Origin: Legionella sp. PATHC032
GTDB taxonomy: Bacteria > Pseudomonadota > Gammaproteobacteria > Legionellales > Legionellaceae
Reading direction: 5' to 3'
Length of the DNA: 64,000 bases
Assembly (NCBI RefSeq): GCF_026191185.1
Contig: NZ_JAPHOV010000001.1
Location: forward strand, 2,537,001-2,601,000
Shown here: positions 25,679-35,634 of the stretch, piece by piece
Layout of the letters: every line of letters starts with the position of its first letter
Position numbering within the stretch: the first letter of the stretch is position 1
Translations under genes and position numbers: made by a program
The notes under the pieces: generated by a model
Told to the model about the DNA's origin: nothing
Database searches by the model: none
Seen by the model: only the letters and a program-made list of their open reading frames with translations

Positions 25679-26335
25679 ATGAAACATTTATCTCTTACTC
25701 CAGAGTTGTATGAATACATGCTTGATGTTTCCTTGCGGGAACATCCTGTTCTTGCGGCATTACGCAAAGAAACATCCACTATGGAACTCGCCAATATGCA
25801 GGTAGCTCCTGAGCAAGCTCAATTTATGCAGATGCTGATACGCTTGATTGGTGCAAAGAAGGTATTGGAACTTGGAACATTCACAGGTTATAGTGCCTTG
25901 GCTATGTCCCTTGCTTTGCCTGATGATGGGCAAGTTATCACCTGTGATATTAATGAGGGATGGACAAAGCATGCTCATGCTTATTGGCGTGAGGCCAAAC
26001 AGGAACATAAAATTAAATTACGTCTTGGACCTGCTCTTGACACTTTGCATTCATTACTTAATGAAGGTGGAGAACATCAATTTGATTTCATTTTTATTGA
26101 TGCTGACAAAACCAATTATCTGAATTACTATGAACTGGCTTTAAAATTGGTTACACCTAAAGGATTAATTGCCATAGATAACATTTTTTGGGATGGAAAA
26201 GTAATTGATCCGAATGATACGAGTGGACAAACCAGAGAAATTAAAAAATTAAATCAAGTGATTAAAAACGATTCAAGAGTCTTTGTCAGCTTGTTAGCTA
26301 TAGCTGATGGGATGTTTCTGGTGCAACCCATTTAG
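25679..26335 (+). CDS. Class I SAM-dependent O-methyltransferase
   Basis: A 218-residue enzyme of the caffeoyl-CoA/catechol O-methyltransferase group. VLELGTFTGYSALAMSLA is the SAM-binding motif I, FIFIDADKTNY gives the metal-binding Asp, and AIDNIFWDGKV the next metal ligands. The ATG at 25679 fits the family N-terminus; the frame is open to 25631 inside the upstream gene. The methylated acceptor is unknown. Confidence 0.85.
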   Translation: MKHLSLTPELYEYMLDVSLREHPVLAALRKETSTMELANMQVAPEQAQFMQMLIRLIGAKKVLELGTFTGYSALAMSLALPDDGQVITCDINEGWTKHAHAYWREAKQEHKIKLRLGPALDTLHSLLNEGGEHQFDFIFIDADKTNYLNYYELALKLVTPKGLIAIDNIFWDGKVIDPNDTSGQTREIKKLNQVIKNDSRVFVSLLAIADGMFLVQPI

Positions 26336-26401
26336 TCTTTAAAATCCCTGGCAAGCAATACACTGCATTGCTATGTAAATAAGTACAAGGAGAATCTGAT
26401 A

Positions 26402-27448
26402 ATGCAAAATAACAACCCCTGCGGATTAGATGGCTTTGCCTTTTTAGAATTTTCAGGCCCTGATAGAAGTAAACTACATCAACAATTTTCTGAAATGGGG
26501 TTTCAGGCCGTTGCCCACCATAAAAATCAGGACATTACTCTTTTCAAACAAGGGGAAATACAATTTATAGTGAATGCAGCCTCCAATTGCCAGGCAGAAG
26601 CTCATGCCTCAACCCATGGCCCAGGCGCTTGTGCAATGGGCTTTAAAGTAAAAAATGCCAAAGCCGCTTTTCAATACGCTATTGCGCATGGCGGAACCGC
26701 ATTTCAGGATGCTCCTCATGCCAATCACGGTTTACCAGCTATCCAGGCTATTGGTGGCAGTGTTATTTATTTTGTGGATGAGGAACACCAACCTTTCTCT
26801 AATGAATGGAATATTACCTCATCAGAACCCGTTGCTGGAAATGGCCTGACCGCAATCGACCATCTCACCCATAACGTTTATCGCGGTAATATGGATAAAT
26901 GGGCCAGTTTTTATGCTTCCATTTTTAACTTCCAGGAAATTCGTTTTTTCAATATCAAAGGAAAAATGACTGGTTTGGTCAGTCGAGCATTAGGTAGCCC
27001 TTGTGGCAAAATCAAAATTCCTTTAAACGAATCCAAAGATGATTTATCACAAATTGAAGAGTTTCTTCATGAGTATCATGGAGAAGGCATTCAACACATT
27101 GCTCTCAATACCAATGATATTTATAAAACAGTCAATGGCTTAAGAAAACAAGGGGTAAAATTCCTCGATGTGCCAGATACTTACTATGAGATGATTAATG
27201 ACCGCCTCCCATGGCACAAGGAGCCACTGAATCAACTCCATGCCGAGAAAATTTTAATTGATGGAGAGGTAGACCCCAAAGATGGTTTGTTACTACAAAT
27301 ATTTACTGAAAACATATTTGGACCAGTCTTTTTTGAAATTATTCAACGCAAAGGCAATCAAGGATTTGGTGAAGGAAATTTCCAGGCTTTATTCGAAGCC
27401 ATTGAAAGAGATCAAGTTCGACGTGGTACTTTAAAAGAATTGACCTAA
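26402..27448 (+). CDS. lly: 4-hydroxyphenylpyruvate dioxygenase, legiolysin
   Basis: A 348-residue HPPD that converts 4-hydroxyphenylpyruvate to homogentisate in tyrosine catabolism. The iron ligands are visible as His154 (AIDHLTHNVY), His232 (GIQHIALNT) and Glu312 (FGPVFFEII), followed by the C-terminal gate helix GEGNFQALFEAIERDQ. In L. pneumophila this protein is known as legiolysin and gives the brown pyomelanin pigment and fluorescence. It is followed 55 bases later by fumarylacetoacetase. Confidence 0.95.
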   Translation: MQNNNPCGLDGFAFLEFSGPDRSKLHQQFSEMGFQAVAHHKNQDITLFKQGEIQFIVNAASNCQAEAHASTHGPGACAMGFKVKNAKAAFQYAIAHGGTAFQDAPHANHGLPAIQAIGGSVIYFVDEEHQPFSNEWNITSSEPVAGNGLTAIDHLTHNVYRGNMDKWASFYASIFNFQEIRFFNIKGKMTGLVSRALGSPCGKIKIPLNESKDDLSQIEEFLHEYHGEGIQHIALNTNDIYKTVNGLRKQGVKFLDVPDTYYEMINDRLPWHKEPLNQLHAEKILIDGEVDPKDGLLLQIFTENIFGPVFFEIIQRKGNQGFGEGNFQALFEAIERDQVRRGTLKELT

Positions 27449-27503
27449 AAAAACCGTTGAAATGTAATGATGCTATTTTTCAGGCATAAGCCAGGAGATC
27501 CAA

Positions 27504-28502
27504 ATGAAACTCGCCAGTTTGAAATCAACTCGTTCTCGCGATGGAGAACTTTGCATTGTTAACAGATTACTGACTACTGCAGTCCGCGTTCCTCATATCG
27601 CATCAACACTTCAATATGCTCTGGATCATTGGGATGTTGTTGAACCCAAGTTACAACTGATTTATCAACAGTTAAATGATAATCAAATTGAAGATGCTTT
27701 TGCGTTTGATCCCAAGCTATGTGCCTCACCATTACCCCGAGCTTATCAATGGGCCGATGGCAGTGCCTATGTAAACCATGTCGAATTGGTTCGTAAAGCC
27801 AGAGGAGCAGAAATGCCCGCTGATTTTTGGACCAATCCACTCATGTATCAAGGTGGATCTGATGCTTTTCTAGGACCTCGTGATCCAATTTTGGTCAGCT
27901 CAGAAGCCTATGGGATTGATTTTGAATCCGAGGTAGCCGTTATCACTGATGATGTTCCCATGGGGATTGATCATAGAAACGCTGCCCATCATATCAAACT
28001 TTTGATGCTGGTTAATGATGTCTCTCTACGTAATCTTATACCCGATGAACTGGCAAAAGGGTTTGGATTCTTCCAATCAAAACCTGCCAGCAGCTTCTCC
28101 CCGGTAGCAATAACCCCAGATGAGTTAGGTTCCTGCTGGGATGGTCAACGCGTGAATTTGCCATTAATTAGCCATTTGAATGAACAGTTATTTGGTCAAC
28201 CCAACGCTGGCATTGATATGACCTTTTCTTTTCCAGAACTGATACAGCATGCGGCAAAAACAAGGTTTTTAACCGCAGGTACTATTATAGGTTCTGGAAC
28301 AGTATCCAACCTCGACCGCAGCAAAGGATCTTCTTGTATCGCTGAAAAGCGAATGCTGGAAATGATCGAATTCGGACAGGCAAAAACACCGTTTATGCGA
28401 TTTGGAGACCGAATTCGCATAGAAATGCTCGATAGTCAAGGAGACTCCCTATTTGGCTCCATTGACCAAATAGTAACGAAATACGATAAGGATTCCTTAT
28501 GA
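27504..28502 (+). CDS. Fumarylacetoacetate hydrolase family protein
   Basis: A 332-residue FAH-family enzyme. The metal ligands lie in DFESEVAVI (Glu pair) and the following Asp-containing segment MLVNDVSLRNL; GTIIGSGTVSN is the typical later loop. It would cut fumarylacetoacetate to fumarate and acetoacetate, the last step of tyrosine breakdown. AGGAG precedes the ATG. The stop overlaps the maiA start as ATGA. Confidence 0.88.
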   Translation: MKLASLKSTRSRDGELCIVNRLLTTAVRVPHIASTLQYALDHWDVVEPKLQLIYQQLNDNQIEDAFAFDPKLCASPLPRAYQWADGSAYVNHVELVRKARGAEMPADFWTNPLMYQGGSDAFLGPRDPILVSSEAYGIDFESEVAVITDDVPMGIDHRNAAHHIKLLMLVNDVSLRNLIPDELAKGFGFFQSKPASSFSPVAITPDELGSCWDGQRVNLPLISHLNEQLFGQPNAGIDMTFSFPELIQHAAKTRFLTAGTIIGSGTVSNLDRSKGSSCIAEKRMLEMIEFGQAKTPFMRFGDRIRIEMLDSQGDSLFGSIDQIVTKYDKDSL

Positions 28503-29137
28503 TATTGTATGACTATTTCCGCTCTACCGCATGCTATCGAGTAAGAATCGCTCTTAATTTAAAAAAAATTGCTTACGAAAAAATTGAAGTGCATCTGGTT
28601 AATAATGGAGGCGAACAGCATAGCCTGAAGTATCACCAAGTTAACCCTCAAGAACTTGTTCCCAGCCTGGACATTAATGGACACGTGTTGAGCCAATCAA
28701 TGGCAATCATTGATTATTTGGAAGAAATCTATCCAGAAATGCCATTGCTTCCTAAAGATCCTTTTATGAAAGCCACTCTAAAATCAATGGCTTTAATTGT
28801 TGCTTGTGATATGCATCCTCTTAATAATTTAAGAGTGCTGAATCGTTTAAAAGAACAATTTAAAGCGAATGAAGAACAGGTACTGGAATGGTATCATCAT
28901 TGGCTAAAAACAGGATTTGATGCTTTTGAGGAAAAACTTGGAGCTATGAAGCGCGACAAGCCAGTCTGCTTTGGAAGTGAAGTTAGTCTGGCTGATGTCT
29001 GTTTGATCCCCCAGGTTTATAATGCCCATCGATTTCATTTTGATATGGCAAGTTACCCAATAATCAATGAAATCAATGAGTATTGTCTAACTCTACCGGC
29101 ATTCCATGATGCGGCACCAGACATCAAGTCATCCTAA
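28499..29137 (+). CDS. maiA: Maleylacetoacetate isomerase (zeta-class glutathione transferase)
   Basis: A 212-residue zeta-class GST. The N-terminal thioredoxin fold starts YDYFRSTACYRVRIALN, with the SSAC-type catalytic motif appearing as RSTACYR, and VPSLDINGHVLSQSMAI binds glutathione. It turns maleylacetoacetate into fumarylacetoacetate for the FAH encoded just upstream. Homogentisate dioxygenase, the step between Lly and MaiA, is not in this run. Confidence 0.9.
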   Translation: MILYDYFRSTACYRVRIALNLKKIAYEKIEVHLVNNGGEQHSLKYHQVNPQELVPSLDINGHVLSQSMAIIDYLEEIYPEMPLLPKDPFMKATLKSMALIVACDMHPLNNLRVLNRLKEQFKANEEQVLEWYHHWLKTGFDAFEEKLGAMKRDKPVCFGSEVSLADVCLIPQVYNAHRFHFDMASYPIINEINEYCLTLPAFHDAAPDIKSS

Positions 29138-29694
29138 AACCATGCTCTTCTCAACTCCACCGTGATCACCCCTTTAGGGGTTTTCTCCAACATACTCCAG
29201 GCTGTTTTACATCGCTGCAGGTAACCAATTAAAACATTTTGATTGTTGCAACGGTACCTTACAGGCATTGAATCATATTGTTCGTTAGAGTTTATAGCCA
29301 AACAATACTCGCCATTAACCAATTCAATAGCCCAGGGAAAAGTGCGAGACATATCTAAGGTCTTATGATGCTCGTTATTCAAAGGTATCTCTACGTTAAT
29401 TTGTACACTATCACCAACCCATGGAGATTGAGGGCATATAGCCCCCATTTTTTTACTACCTGCTTTTACAAAACATGGATCAAATAATTGACCTTCAGCC
29501 TGACAACGCCAAGCATCTTCGCGTATAATTATGTGGGATTGTTCATAACATTGACCAGACATTATTTTTTTAACAACAGGTGGTGCTTGTTCAAAAACTT
29601 CACCAAAAGGCCTGTATAATTTTAGGACAGTATCGCTGGCACTGGCTAAAAAAGAAAAAAAACATAGCAATACCAGTAAAACTCTTTGCAGCAT
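29134..29694 (-). CDS. Hypothetical secreted protein with six cysteines
   Basis: A 186-residue protein with a signal peptide (cleavage after LASA, about 19) and several mature cysteines, including CYEQSHI, WRCQAEG, DPCFVK, ICPQSPW, YCLAI and a late RCN, consistent with periplasmic disulfides. I do not recognise a family. It ends convergently with maiA, overlapping by four bases, and is divergent from asnS. Confidence 0.65.
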   Translation of the reverse strand: MLQRVLLVLLCFFSFLASASDTVLKLYRPFGEVFEQAPPVVKKIMSGQCYEQSHIIIREDAWRCQAEGQLFDPCFVKAGSKKMGAICPQSPWVGDSVQINVEIPLNNEHHKTLDMSRTFPWAIELVNGEYCLAINSNEQYDSMPVRYRCNNQNVLIGYLQRCKTAWSMLEKTPKGVITVELRRAWF

Positions 29695-29737
29695 GGTGTT
29701 CCCCCACGGATTTTATTTAGTGTATCATCACATTTTA

Positions 29738-29815
29738 ATTCAGGGCTTAGGAAATACTGCAAACGGGAGAAAAATCAGTCCCTCGAAGGATTGGAATATT
29801 TCCTAAGCCCTGAAT
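29738..29815. repeat. Perfect 19-bp inverted repeat in the asnS leader
   Basis: ATTCAGGGCTTAGGAAATA at 29738-29756 is exactly inverted at 29797-29815, separated by 40 bases that include a smaller GGGA/TCCC pairing. It ends 27 bases before the asnS start codon. It could be a leader hairpin, a small mobile palindromic element, or both. No U-tract follows directly, so it is not a plain terminator. Confidence 0.8.
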
Positions 29816-29842
29816 CAATCGTTTTCGATTTTGGAGTATATA

Positions 29843-31246
29843 ATGACAGAAGTCTTTACTATAAAACAATGTCTCGACGGCGAAATCAGTATTGATGAAA
29901 CCGTTACGGTAAGAGGATGGGTGAAAACCCGAAGAGATTCAAAAGCTGGCTTGTCCTTCATCAGCCTTCATGATGGCTCTTGCTTTTCTCCCATACAAAT
30001 CGTCGCTACCGATCAGTTATCCAACTACAACAAAGAAGTTATAAAATTAACTGCTGGCTGCTCAATGATAGCGACTGGAAAATTGGTAGCATCACAAGGA
30101 AAAGGGCAATTTTTTGAAATCCAGGCCGAATCTATTGAAGTGGTGGGATGGGTTGAAAATCCAGACACTTATCCTATTCAAGCCAAACGCCATACTCTTG
30201 AGTTTTTAAGAGAGGTAGCTCATTTACGCCCCAGAACCAATACTATAAGCGCAGTCACCAGAGTACGTCACTCATTGGCACAAGCCATTCACCATTTTTA
30301 TCATGAACAAGGATTTTTTTGGGTTCATACACCTATCATTACTGCCAGCGACTGTGAGGGAGCAGGAGAAATGTTCAGGGTATCTACTCTGGATTTATTA
30401 AACATACCTAAAAATGATAAAGGACAAATTGATTTCAGTAAGGATTTTTTTGGCAGAGAAACATTCTTAACTGTTTCTGGTCAATTAAATGTAGAAGCCT
30501 ATTGTATGGCCATGTCCAAGGTATACACATTTGGACCAACATTTCGAGCTGAAAACTCCAATACAAGCCGACATTTGGCTGAATTCTGGATGATCGAACC
30601 AGAAATCGCTTTTGCAAATCTGGAAGACATTTGTAAACTCAGCCAAAATATGCTGCGTTATCTCTGTAAAACTGTTCTTGAAGAGCGTTCAGACGATATG
30701 GACTTTTTCAATCAATTTGTCGCTCCAGGGTGTATAGAACGCATGGAACATATTGCGGATTCTGAATTTGAAATTATGACCTATACCGATGCAATCAAAG
30801 CACTTGAGGCGAGTGAGCAAAAGTTTGAGTTTCCAGTGAGCTGGGGGCTAGATCTGCAATCAGAGCATGAACGTTACCTGGCTGAAGTGCTTTGCAAAAA
30901 GCCTGTTATTGTGACAAATTACCCGCAAGAAATTAAAGGCTTTTACATGCGCCTTAATGACGATGGAAAAACGGTAGCTGCCATGGACGTTTTAGCCCCA
31001 GGTATTGGGGAAATTATCGGTGGCAGCCAACGCGAAGAGCGATTGGAAATACTGGATAGACGTATGGACGAGTGCAACCTGAATAAAGAACATTACCAAT
31101 GGTATAGAGACTTGCGTCGTTATGGTACTGTACCTCATGCCGGATTTGGCTTGGGTTTTGAGCGCTTGATCAGCTATGTTACAGGGGTATCGAATGTGCG
31201 AGATGTAATACCATTCCCTCGCACACCAGGCCATGCGGATTATTAA
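29843..31246 (+). CDS. asnS: Asparaginyl-tRNA synthetase
   Basis: A 467-residue class IIb synthetase that charges tRNA-Asn. The N-terminal OB fold ([16 protein letters not shown]) binds the anticodon; class II motifs follow as [20 protein letters not shown] (motif 2) and [15 protein letters not shown] (motif 3). The ATG at 29843 has GGAG six bases before it; the ATG at 29831 is less well placed. A large inverted repeat lies just upstream. Confidence 0.95.
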   Translation: MTEVFTIKQCLDGEISIDETVTVRGWVKTRRDSKAGLSFISLHDGSCFSPIQIVATDQLSNYNKEVIKLTAGCSMIATGKLVASQGKGQFFEIQAESIEVVGWVENPDTYPIQAKRHTLEFLREVAHLRPRTNTISAVTRVRHSLAQAIHHFYHEQGFFWVHTPIITASDCEGAGEMFRVSTLDLLNIPKNDKGQIDFSKDFFGRETFLTVSGQLNVEAYCMAMSKVYTFGPTFRAENSNTSRHLAEFWMIEPEIAFANLEDICKLSQNMLRYLCKTVLEERSDDMDFFNQFVAPGCIERMEHIADSEFEIMTYTDAIKALEASEQKFEFPVSWGLDLQSEHERYLAEVLCKKPVIVTNYPQEIKGFYMRLNDDGKTVAAMDVLAPGIGEIIGGSQREERLEILDRRMDECNLNKEHYQWYRDLRRYGTVPHAGFGLGFERLISYVTGVSNVRDVIPFPRTPGHADY

Positions 31247-31641
31247 ATCGATAATGCGCTTAAAGAATCTTCCTCAACTTCAGCTGTTTGTTGTTGAGGT
31301 TGGTTCCCCTCAGACAGCAATCGCCGTCTATTTCTTGGCGAAAATATTTTTTCTAATATCTCATCCTCAGGAGTACTCGCAAGCGGTCGTCCTGCATCCA
31401 CTGTATCATACTGTTCCCTATTGAAATTAGGACCAGGTAGAAATCCTTTATTACTTGCCTGTTCTGAAGAAGGTACTTTTAAATTTTCGGTTGAGTGAGG
31501 ATAAAAAATAGAAAACCCTCTTCTATGTGACTTAACAGGGAAACTAGACTCTGATTTTGTTAGTGGTTTGGCTTTTTCTTTGTCCTCAATAGTACTTGTA
31601 ATTTCTTTCATATGAACTGTTTTATCTTTTTTTTCATCCAT
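31243..31641 (-). CDS. Small effector-like protein (lpg2283-like)
   Basis: A 132-residue, highly charged, low-complexity protein without membrane segments or a signal peptide. The C-terminus reads [12 protein letters not shown], an acidic block followed by small and hydrophobic residues, as in Dot/Icm translocation signals. AAGGAG lies eight bases before the ATG. It overlaps the asnS stop by four bases and sits just upstream of nothing else on its strand, after lolD. Its place matches my memory of lpg2283, listed as a translocated protein. No domain is recognised. Confidence 0.6.
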   Translation of the reverse strand: MDEKKDKTVHMKEITSTIEDKEKAKPLTKSESSFPVKSHRRGFSIFYPHSTENLKVPSSEQASNKGFLPGPNFNREQYDTVDAGRPLASTPEDEILEKIFSPRNRRRLLSEGNQPQQQTAEVEEDSLSALSI

Positions 31642-31664
31642 TGTTAATACTCCTTATTTTATTT

Positions 31665-32348
31665 TTATTCTCTCGCATACAAAGTACCTTCATGCAAAAC
31701 GAGAACTCTTTCCATACGTTCTGCAATCCGCTGATCATGGGTCACTATAACCAGGGCGGTATTCATTTTTTTATTAAGATCCAACATCAAATCAAACACC
31801 TTCCGGGCTGTTGCCTCATCCAAATTCCCAGTCGGCTCATCAGCCAGAACACAATGTGGCTGATGCACCAAGGCTCTCGCTATGGCAACCCGTTGCCTTT
31901 CTCCTCCAGACAACTGGGCAGGCTTATGCGCTAATCGTGGTTTAAGCCCTACCTGTTCCAGCATATTAATGGCTTTTTCTTCCGCATCTTTCACAGCCAT
32001 ACCCGCCAGCAATAACGGCATCATCACATTTTCAAGTGCCGTAAACTCAGGCAATAAGTGGTGGAATTGATAAACAAATCCTAATTGTTGATTGCGCAAT
32101 TGACAACGTTGTTTTTCATTTATTTTTTGCCAATTGACATCTCCAAGAGTAATTGCACCACGGGTTGGTTTATCCAGCCCCCCCAACAAGTGCAAAAGAG
32201 TGCTTTTCCCAGAACCTGAGGGACCGATAATAGCGATTCGGTCCCCTTTTGTTATGGCCAAGTCCACTCCTTTTAACACCTCAACTGTAGAAGTACCATC
32301 ATGGTATGACTTATATAGCTTTTGACTGGTTAAAATGATGTCATTCAT
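31665..32348 (-). CDS. lolD: Lipoprotein-releasing ABC transporter ATPase LolD
   Basis: A 227-residue ABC ATPase: GPSGSGKST is Walker [16 protein letters not shown] the signature, and [12 protein letters not shown]alker B. With LolC/E-type membrane subunits it extracts lipoproteins from the inner membrane for LolA. The start at 32348 ([10 protein letters not shown]) overlaps the lolC stop as ATGA; the frame is open further but inside lolC. Confidence 0.93.
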   Translation of the reverse strand: MNDIILTSQKLYKSYHDGTSTVEVLKGVDLAITKGDRIAIIGPSGSGKSTLLHLLGGLDKPTRGAITLGDVNWQKINEKQRCQLRNQQLGFVYQFHHLLPEFTALENVMMPLLLAGMAVKDAEEKAINMLEQVGLKPRLAHKPAQLSGGERQRVAIARALVHQPHCVLADEPTGNLDEATARKVFDLMLDLNKKMNTALVIVTHDQRIAERMERVLVLHEGTLYARE

Positions 32349-33588
32349 AATGCAAAGCCTCCGCGATGACTGTCTTTGATGCTCGCCAGGCAGGATAAAT
32401 GGTTGCAGCAAAACTCATTAATAATGCCATAGCGCAAACTTGCCACAGATCACGAAACATAATTTTAGAAGGCAAGTAATCAACAAAATAAATACTTGAA
32501 GACAACACCTTCACCTGGAAAAAGGACTGCAATGCATTAACTATCTCCGTTGCATTATTGGCCAACACTAAACCTCCTAACAACCCGAGAATTGTACCAA
32601 CCAGACCAACCATCATTCCCTGTACAATAAAAACCCATAAAATGGTAGAAGGAGTAGCGCCAATAGTTCTTAAAATGGCAATTTCAGCTTGTTTGTCATT
32701 GACTACCATTACCAGAGAGGACACCAAATTAAAAGCTGCTACAGCAATAATAAGCAATAAAATCATAAACATCATCGTTTTTTCCATTTTAACTGCTTCA
32801 AAAAACGCTCCAAATTGCTGGGTCCAATTGCCCACTTGATATCCTTCTCCCAAACGATCAGATAATTCATAAGACAATTCAGGTGCTTTATATACATTAT
32901 TGATTTTCATCTTTATGCCTGAGACATCATTTTTGTCGAATTGCATTAATTTTTGGGCATCTTCGATATTAATAAATGCTAATTTTGTATCGAAATTAAA
33001 TCCTGTACCAGCAGAAAAAACACCTACAACGGTAAAGCGCTTGAATCGAGGGATCATACCGGCAGGAGTTACTGTTGCTTGCGGGATCATTATCGTAACC
33101 TTATCCCCAATCATCACCCCAAGGCTGTCCGCAAGACCTTTTCCAAGAATAATCCCAAAATGTTTCAGATTATCCATATTACCTGCCAGTAGTTTCTTAT
33201 TGAGATGAGTTACAGATTGTTCTTTTTCTGGCAGAATACCGGTCAGGACGATAGGCAAAACCTGGCCTTCATGAGTTAATAATCCTTGACTTCCAACATA
33301 AGGCGCAATTGCCTTTATTCCAGGAATTGTTTCAACCTTTTTAACCACTTCAGGCCAATCACTTAATCGCTCATCAGGACCTGTTATGGTGATTTCAGGC
33401 GCCATCCCAAAAAAACGACGATGAATTTCCTGATCAAAACCATTCATCACTGATAAAACAGTGATTAAAACCATCACTCCCATGCCTATACCCAACATGG
33501 AACTTAGGGAAATAAAGGAAACAAAGTGATTTTTCTTACGTGAACGCGTATAACGTAATCCGATAAAAAGAGCCAATGGTTTATACAT
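32341..33588 (-). CDS. lolC: Lipoprotein-releasing system membrane subunit LolC/LolE
   Basis: A 415-residue protein with an N-terminal transmembrane helix ([18 protein letters not shown]), a long periplasmic domain, and three further helices in the C-terminal FtsX-type domain ([17 protein letters not shown] and the following two). [20 protein letters not shown] is the family's opening. The frame continues to 33903, but residue M106 of that longer frame is the proper start, since the upstream part is not like LolC. Only one membrane subunit gene is present, suggesting a LolF-type or LolC-only complex. Confidence 0.9.
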   Translation of the reverse strand: MYKPLALFIGLRYTRSRKKNHFVSFISLSSMLGIGMGVMVLITVLSVMNGFDQEIHRRFFGMAPEITITGPDERLSDWPEVVKKVETIPGIKAIAPYVGSQGLLTHEGQVLPIVLTGILPEKEQSVTHLNKKLLAGNMDNLKHFGIILGKGLADSLGVMIGDKVTIMIPQATVTPAGMIPRFKRFTVVGVFSAGTGFNFDTKLAFINIEDAQKLMQFDKNDVSGIKMKINNVYKAPELSYELSDRLGEGYQVGNWTQQFGAFFEAVKMEKTMMFMILLLIIAVAAFNLVSSLVMVVNDKQAEIAILRTIGATPSTILWVFIVQGMMVGLVGTILGLLGGLVLANNATEIVNALQSFFQVKVLSSSIYFVDYLPSKIMFRDLWQVCAMALLMSFAATIYPAWRASKTVIAEALHYE

Positions 33589-33945
33589 AATCGTATTCAG
33601 CTGGATTAAAGTTAGTATTGTACAGTACTTATAGAAAAGGCCAAGATTGAAGCCTAAAGATTTTAAAGAACTTATTAATAATTCATCATCAGACAACCCA
33701 CATAGATATCCACAGAATCTGTGGATATCTAATAGCTGGGGTTTCATAATCATGGGATTTTGGGACATCCGTGTTAAATAGTCATCTACTAGACTTTGTT
33801 TTCTCAGCAAACGTAGGTCGGGCCAAGGCCCATAGCCGTCAGGCCAAAGAAATAAATAATGATCTAACCTATTGAAATATTTTGAAAAAAAGCTAGAGTC
33901 CACTTTAAATTTTTTCCTAGGCGGGACAAAAGAAAAAGGGACTCT
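33589..33945. other. Non-coding stretch upstream of lolC, with hairpins
   Basis: Holds a perfect hairpin AGATATCCACAG/CTGTGGATATCT at 33704-33730 and the left 35-base arm of the inverted repeat that flanks the IS remnant. An inverted TAGAGTCC/GGACTCTA pair at 33894-33946 lies at the transposase start. No intact gene is seen. Confidence 0.5.
33704..33730. repeat. Perfect 12-bp hairpin with 3-base loop
   Basis: AGATATCCACAG (33704-33715) and CTGTGGATATCT (33719-33730) pair fully around AAT. It lies about 120 bases upstream of lolC and could be a regulatory site or a piece of a repeat. No U-tract follows. Confidence 0.6.
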
Positions 33946-35254
33946 ATGCAGTTGGCTACCATATCAAATATTCCCCAAAAAATCTTTAAGTTTTTTTACT
34001 TTTGAGGCAGAACGCTTGGGCAAAGAAACCCAGTTCAAGCAACGACGTTCAAAGCTTACCCCAGTTCCTATATCGGGGCATTGCTTGCGACCTGTTTGAC
34101 TGGACACTTTGATTTAGAACTGCTGGGTAGCGTTCTTAAAAAAACAAGGAATTCTTATTACGAAGCAGTCTCTACACGAACGATTCAATGAGCGTACGGT
34201 GCTGTTTCTTAAAGCGTTATCCACCACCTTTCCAAGCTATTTTCAATCAGAAAAGTTGCCTCACCTCCCTGGGTTAGAAGCGTTTACTGCTCTTAATATT
34301 ATTGATAGCAGCAGCGTATCATTGCATAGCACCTTAAGTAAGCTTTTCAAAGGAAGTGGAGGAGCAGCATCCAGCGCAGCTTTAAAAATACAATTAATGT
34401 TTGATTACCTAATGGGCCAAATCAAAGAGTTAACACTCACCCCTGGCTGTGATAACGACCAAAGCTTCGACTATTATTTTAACTCCATACAAAAAGGAGC
34501 TCTTTATTTAATTGATTTAGGTTATTTCAAACTGGATTCATTTAAGAAAATAACCGATGGGCAGGCTTTTTTTGTCAGCCGCTTACTCACCGGAACCAAA
34601 CTATTTACAGAAGAGAAACAGTCCTTTGATTTATTAACGGCAATATCCAATGCAGCGCCTTTGTTTTCACAACAACTGTTAATGGGAGCACAGCATCACA
34701 TTCAAATACGCCTCGTTGCTCAATGGCTTCCCGAGGAACTTGCAAACAGGAGGAGGCAAAAGCTTTTGGAAGCTCATAAACGGCGTAGAACAACACCATC
34801 CAAAGAGTCTCTCACCTTACAAAGTTGGTCTATTTACATTACCAACACCACTGAAGCACAAATAAGTAATCAACACATTCATCAAAGTTATGCACTACGT
34901 TGGCAGGTGGGGCTTGTTTTTAAATTGAGTAAATCTTTAATGCAAGTAGACTCTATCAAATCTATGAAATCAGCTCGCGTTATCGTGGAAACCTACGGAA
35001 AATTTATCAGTATGATGCTCTTATTCTGCTTATGTGAACCCGCACGTTATCAACACGATACAGAGCTCTCATGGTATAAAGCCTGTAAGTTATTAATTAT
35101 CCAGAGTGCTGAATTGTCACGTGCCTTTATTTCAACTTACCGTTTGAAATTATTTATAAAATCTTTCTTTGAAACACTGATTCTCTTTGCTGGAAAAGAT
35201 ATAAAAAAGAAACATACCTTCGAGACCGCTCTCTCCACCAGAGAGAGCTTTTAA
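33946..35254 (+). pseudogene. IS4-family transposase, frameshifted and with a lost catalytic Glu
   Basis: A reading frame starts with ATG at 33946 (MQLATISNIPQ), hits TGA at 34003-34005, continues to about 34140 and then shifts by one frame in an A7 run into a frame open to 35254. The shifted part has LHERFN, the first DDE Asp in NIIDSSSVSLHS and the second in LIDLGYF. The third motif reads YALRWQVGLVFKLSK: the IS4 signature Y-2-R-3-E-6-K has Gly where the catalytic Glu belongs, from a GGG codon. The element should be inactive. Confidence 0.8.
35228..35254 (+). terminator. Intrinsic terminator overlapping the transposase end
   Basis: GCTCTCTC (35228-35235) pairs with GAGAGAGC (35241-35248) over a 5-base loop and is followed by TTTT. 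It overlaps the last codons of the transposase frame. Confidence 0.6.
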
Positions 35255-35634
35255 TCCTTAGCCTGACGGCTATGGGCCACAGGCCAGACCTACGCTTGCT
35301 TTTGCAAGATCAATATCCAGTAAATGATATTTACCCTCTCAGGAAAGTTGGGATATAGACCTTCTGTAATTGACTGCATCTAGTCAAAACTTTGAATTAA
35401 CATGGCATTTTTTGATCCCTTTAATATCATAATTTATAATGATTAATCCCATAATGCTTCTGGTGGTTTAAGCTGACATGAATTTTTTTGAATTAATAAC
35501 AAATTTTTTGCAAGAAAACAAAAATCCCTGAAATCTGGAAGAGTCATTAGATTTTAAAATTAAGAGTAGCATGCTGGTTGGATGATGAAGTGCCCCGGGA
35601 CTTGGGGAAGAGCCGAGTTAAAAACATCAAATTT
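35255..35634. other. Non-coding stretch between the IS remnant and the tRNA cluster
   Basis: Contains the right arm of the flanking repeat (35261-35296) and AT-rich DNA with no convincing gene. The end nearest 35635 holds the 3' trailer of the tRNA transcript. Confidence 0.5.

Larger units (their letters stand above)
33810..35296. mobile_element. Decayed IS4-family element flanked by 35-base inverted arms
   Basis: About 35 bases at 33810-33844 (AACGTAGGTCGGGCC to CCGTCAGGC) recur inverted at 35261-35296 with a few differences. Between them lies a broken IS4-type transposase. The arms resemble dispersed GTAGGTCGGGC repeats rather than classical short IS ends, so the true ends could lie inside them. 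No target duplication was identified. Confidence 0.6.

Noticed and set aside
29738..29815. T-box or classical attenuator before asnS
   Set aside because: No T-box core sequence, no U-tract after the stem, and T-boxes are not expected in gammaproteobacteria.
33589..33903. N-terminal extension of about 105 residues on LolC
   Set aside because: LolC proteins begin near the ATG at 33588 and the extension has no LolC-like sequence; it is just open frame through the repeat region.
34127..34145. Programmed frameshift in the A7 run of the IS4 transposase
   Set aside because: The shift needed is +1 and not the -1 used by IS elements, and the same gene carries a stop codon and a lost catalytic residue, so decay is the simpler reading.
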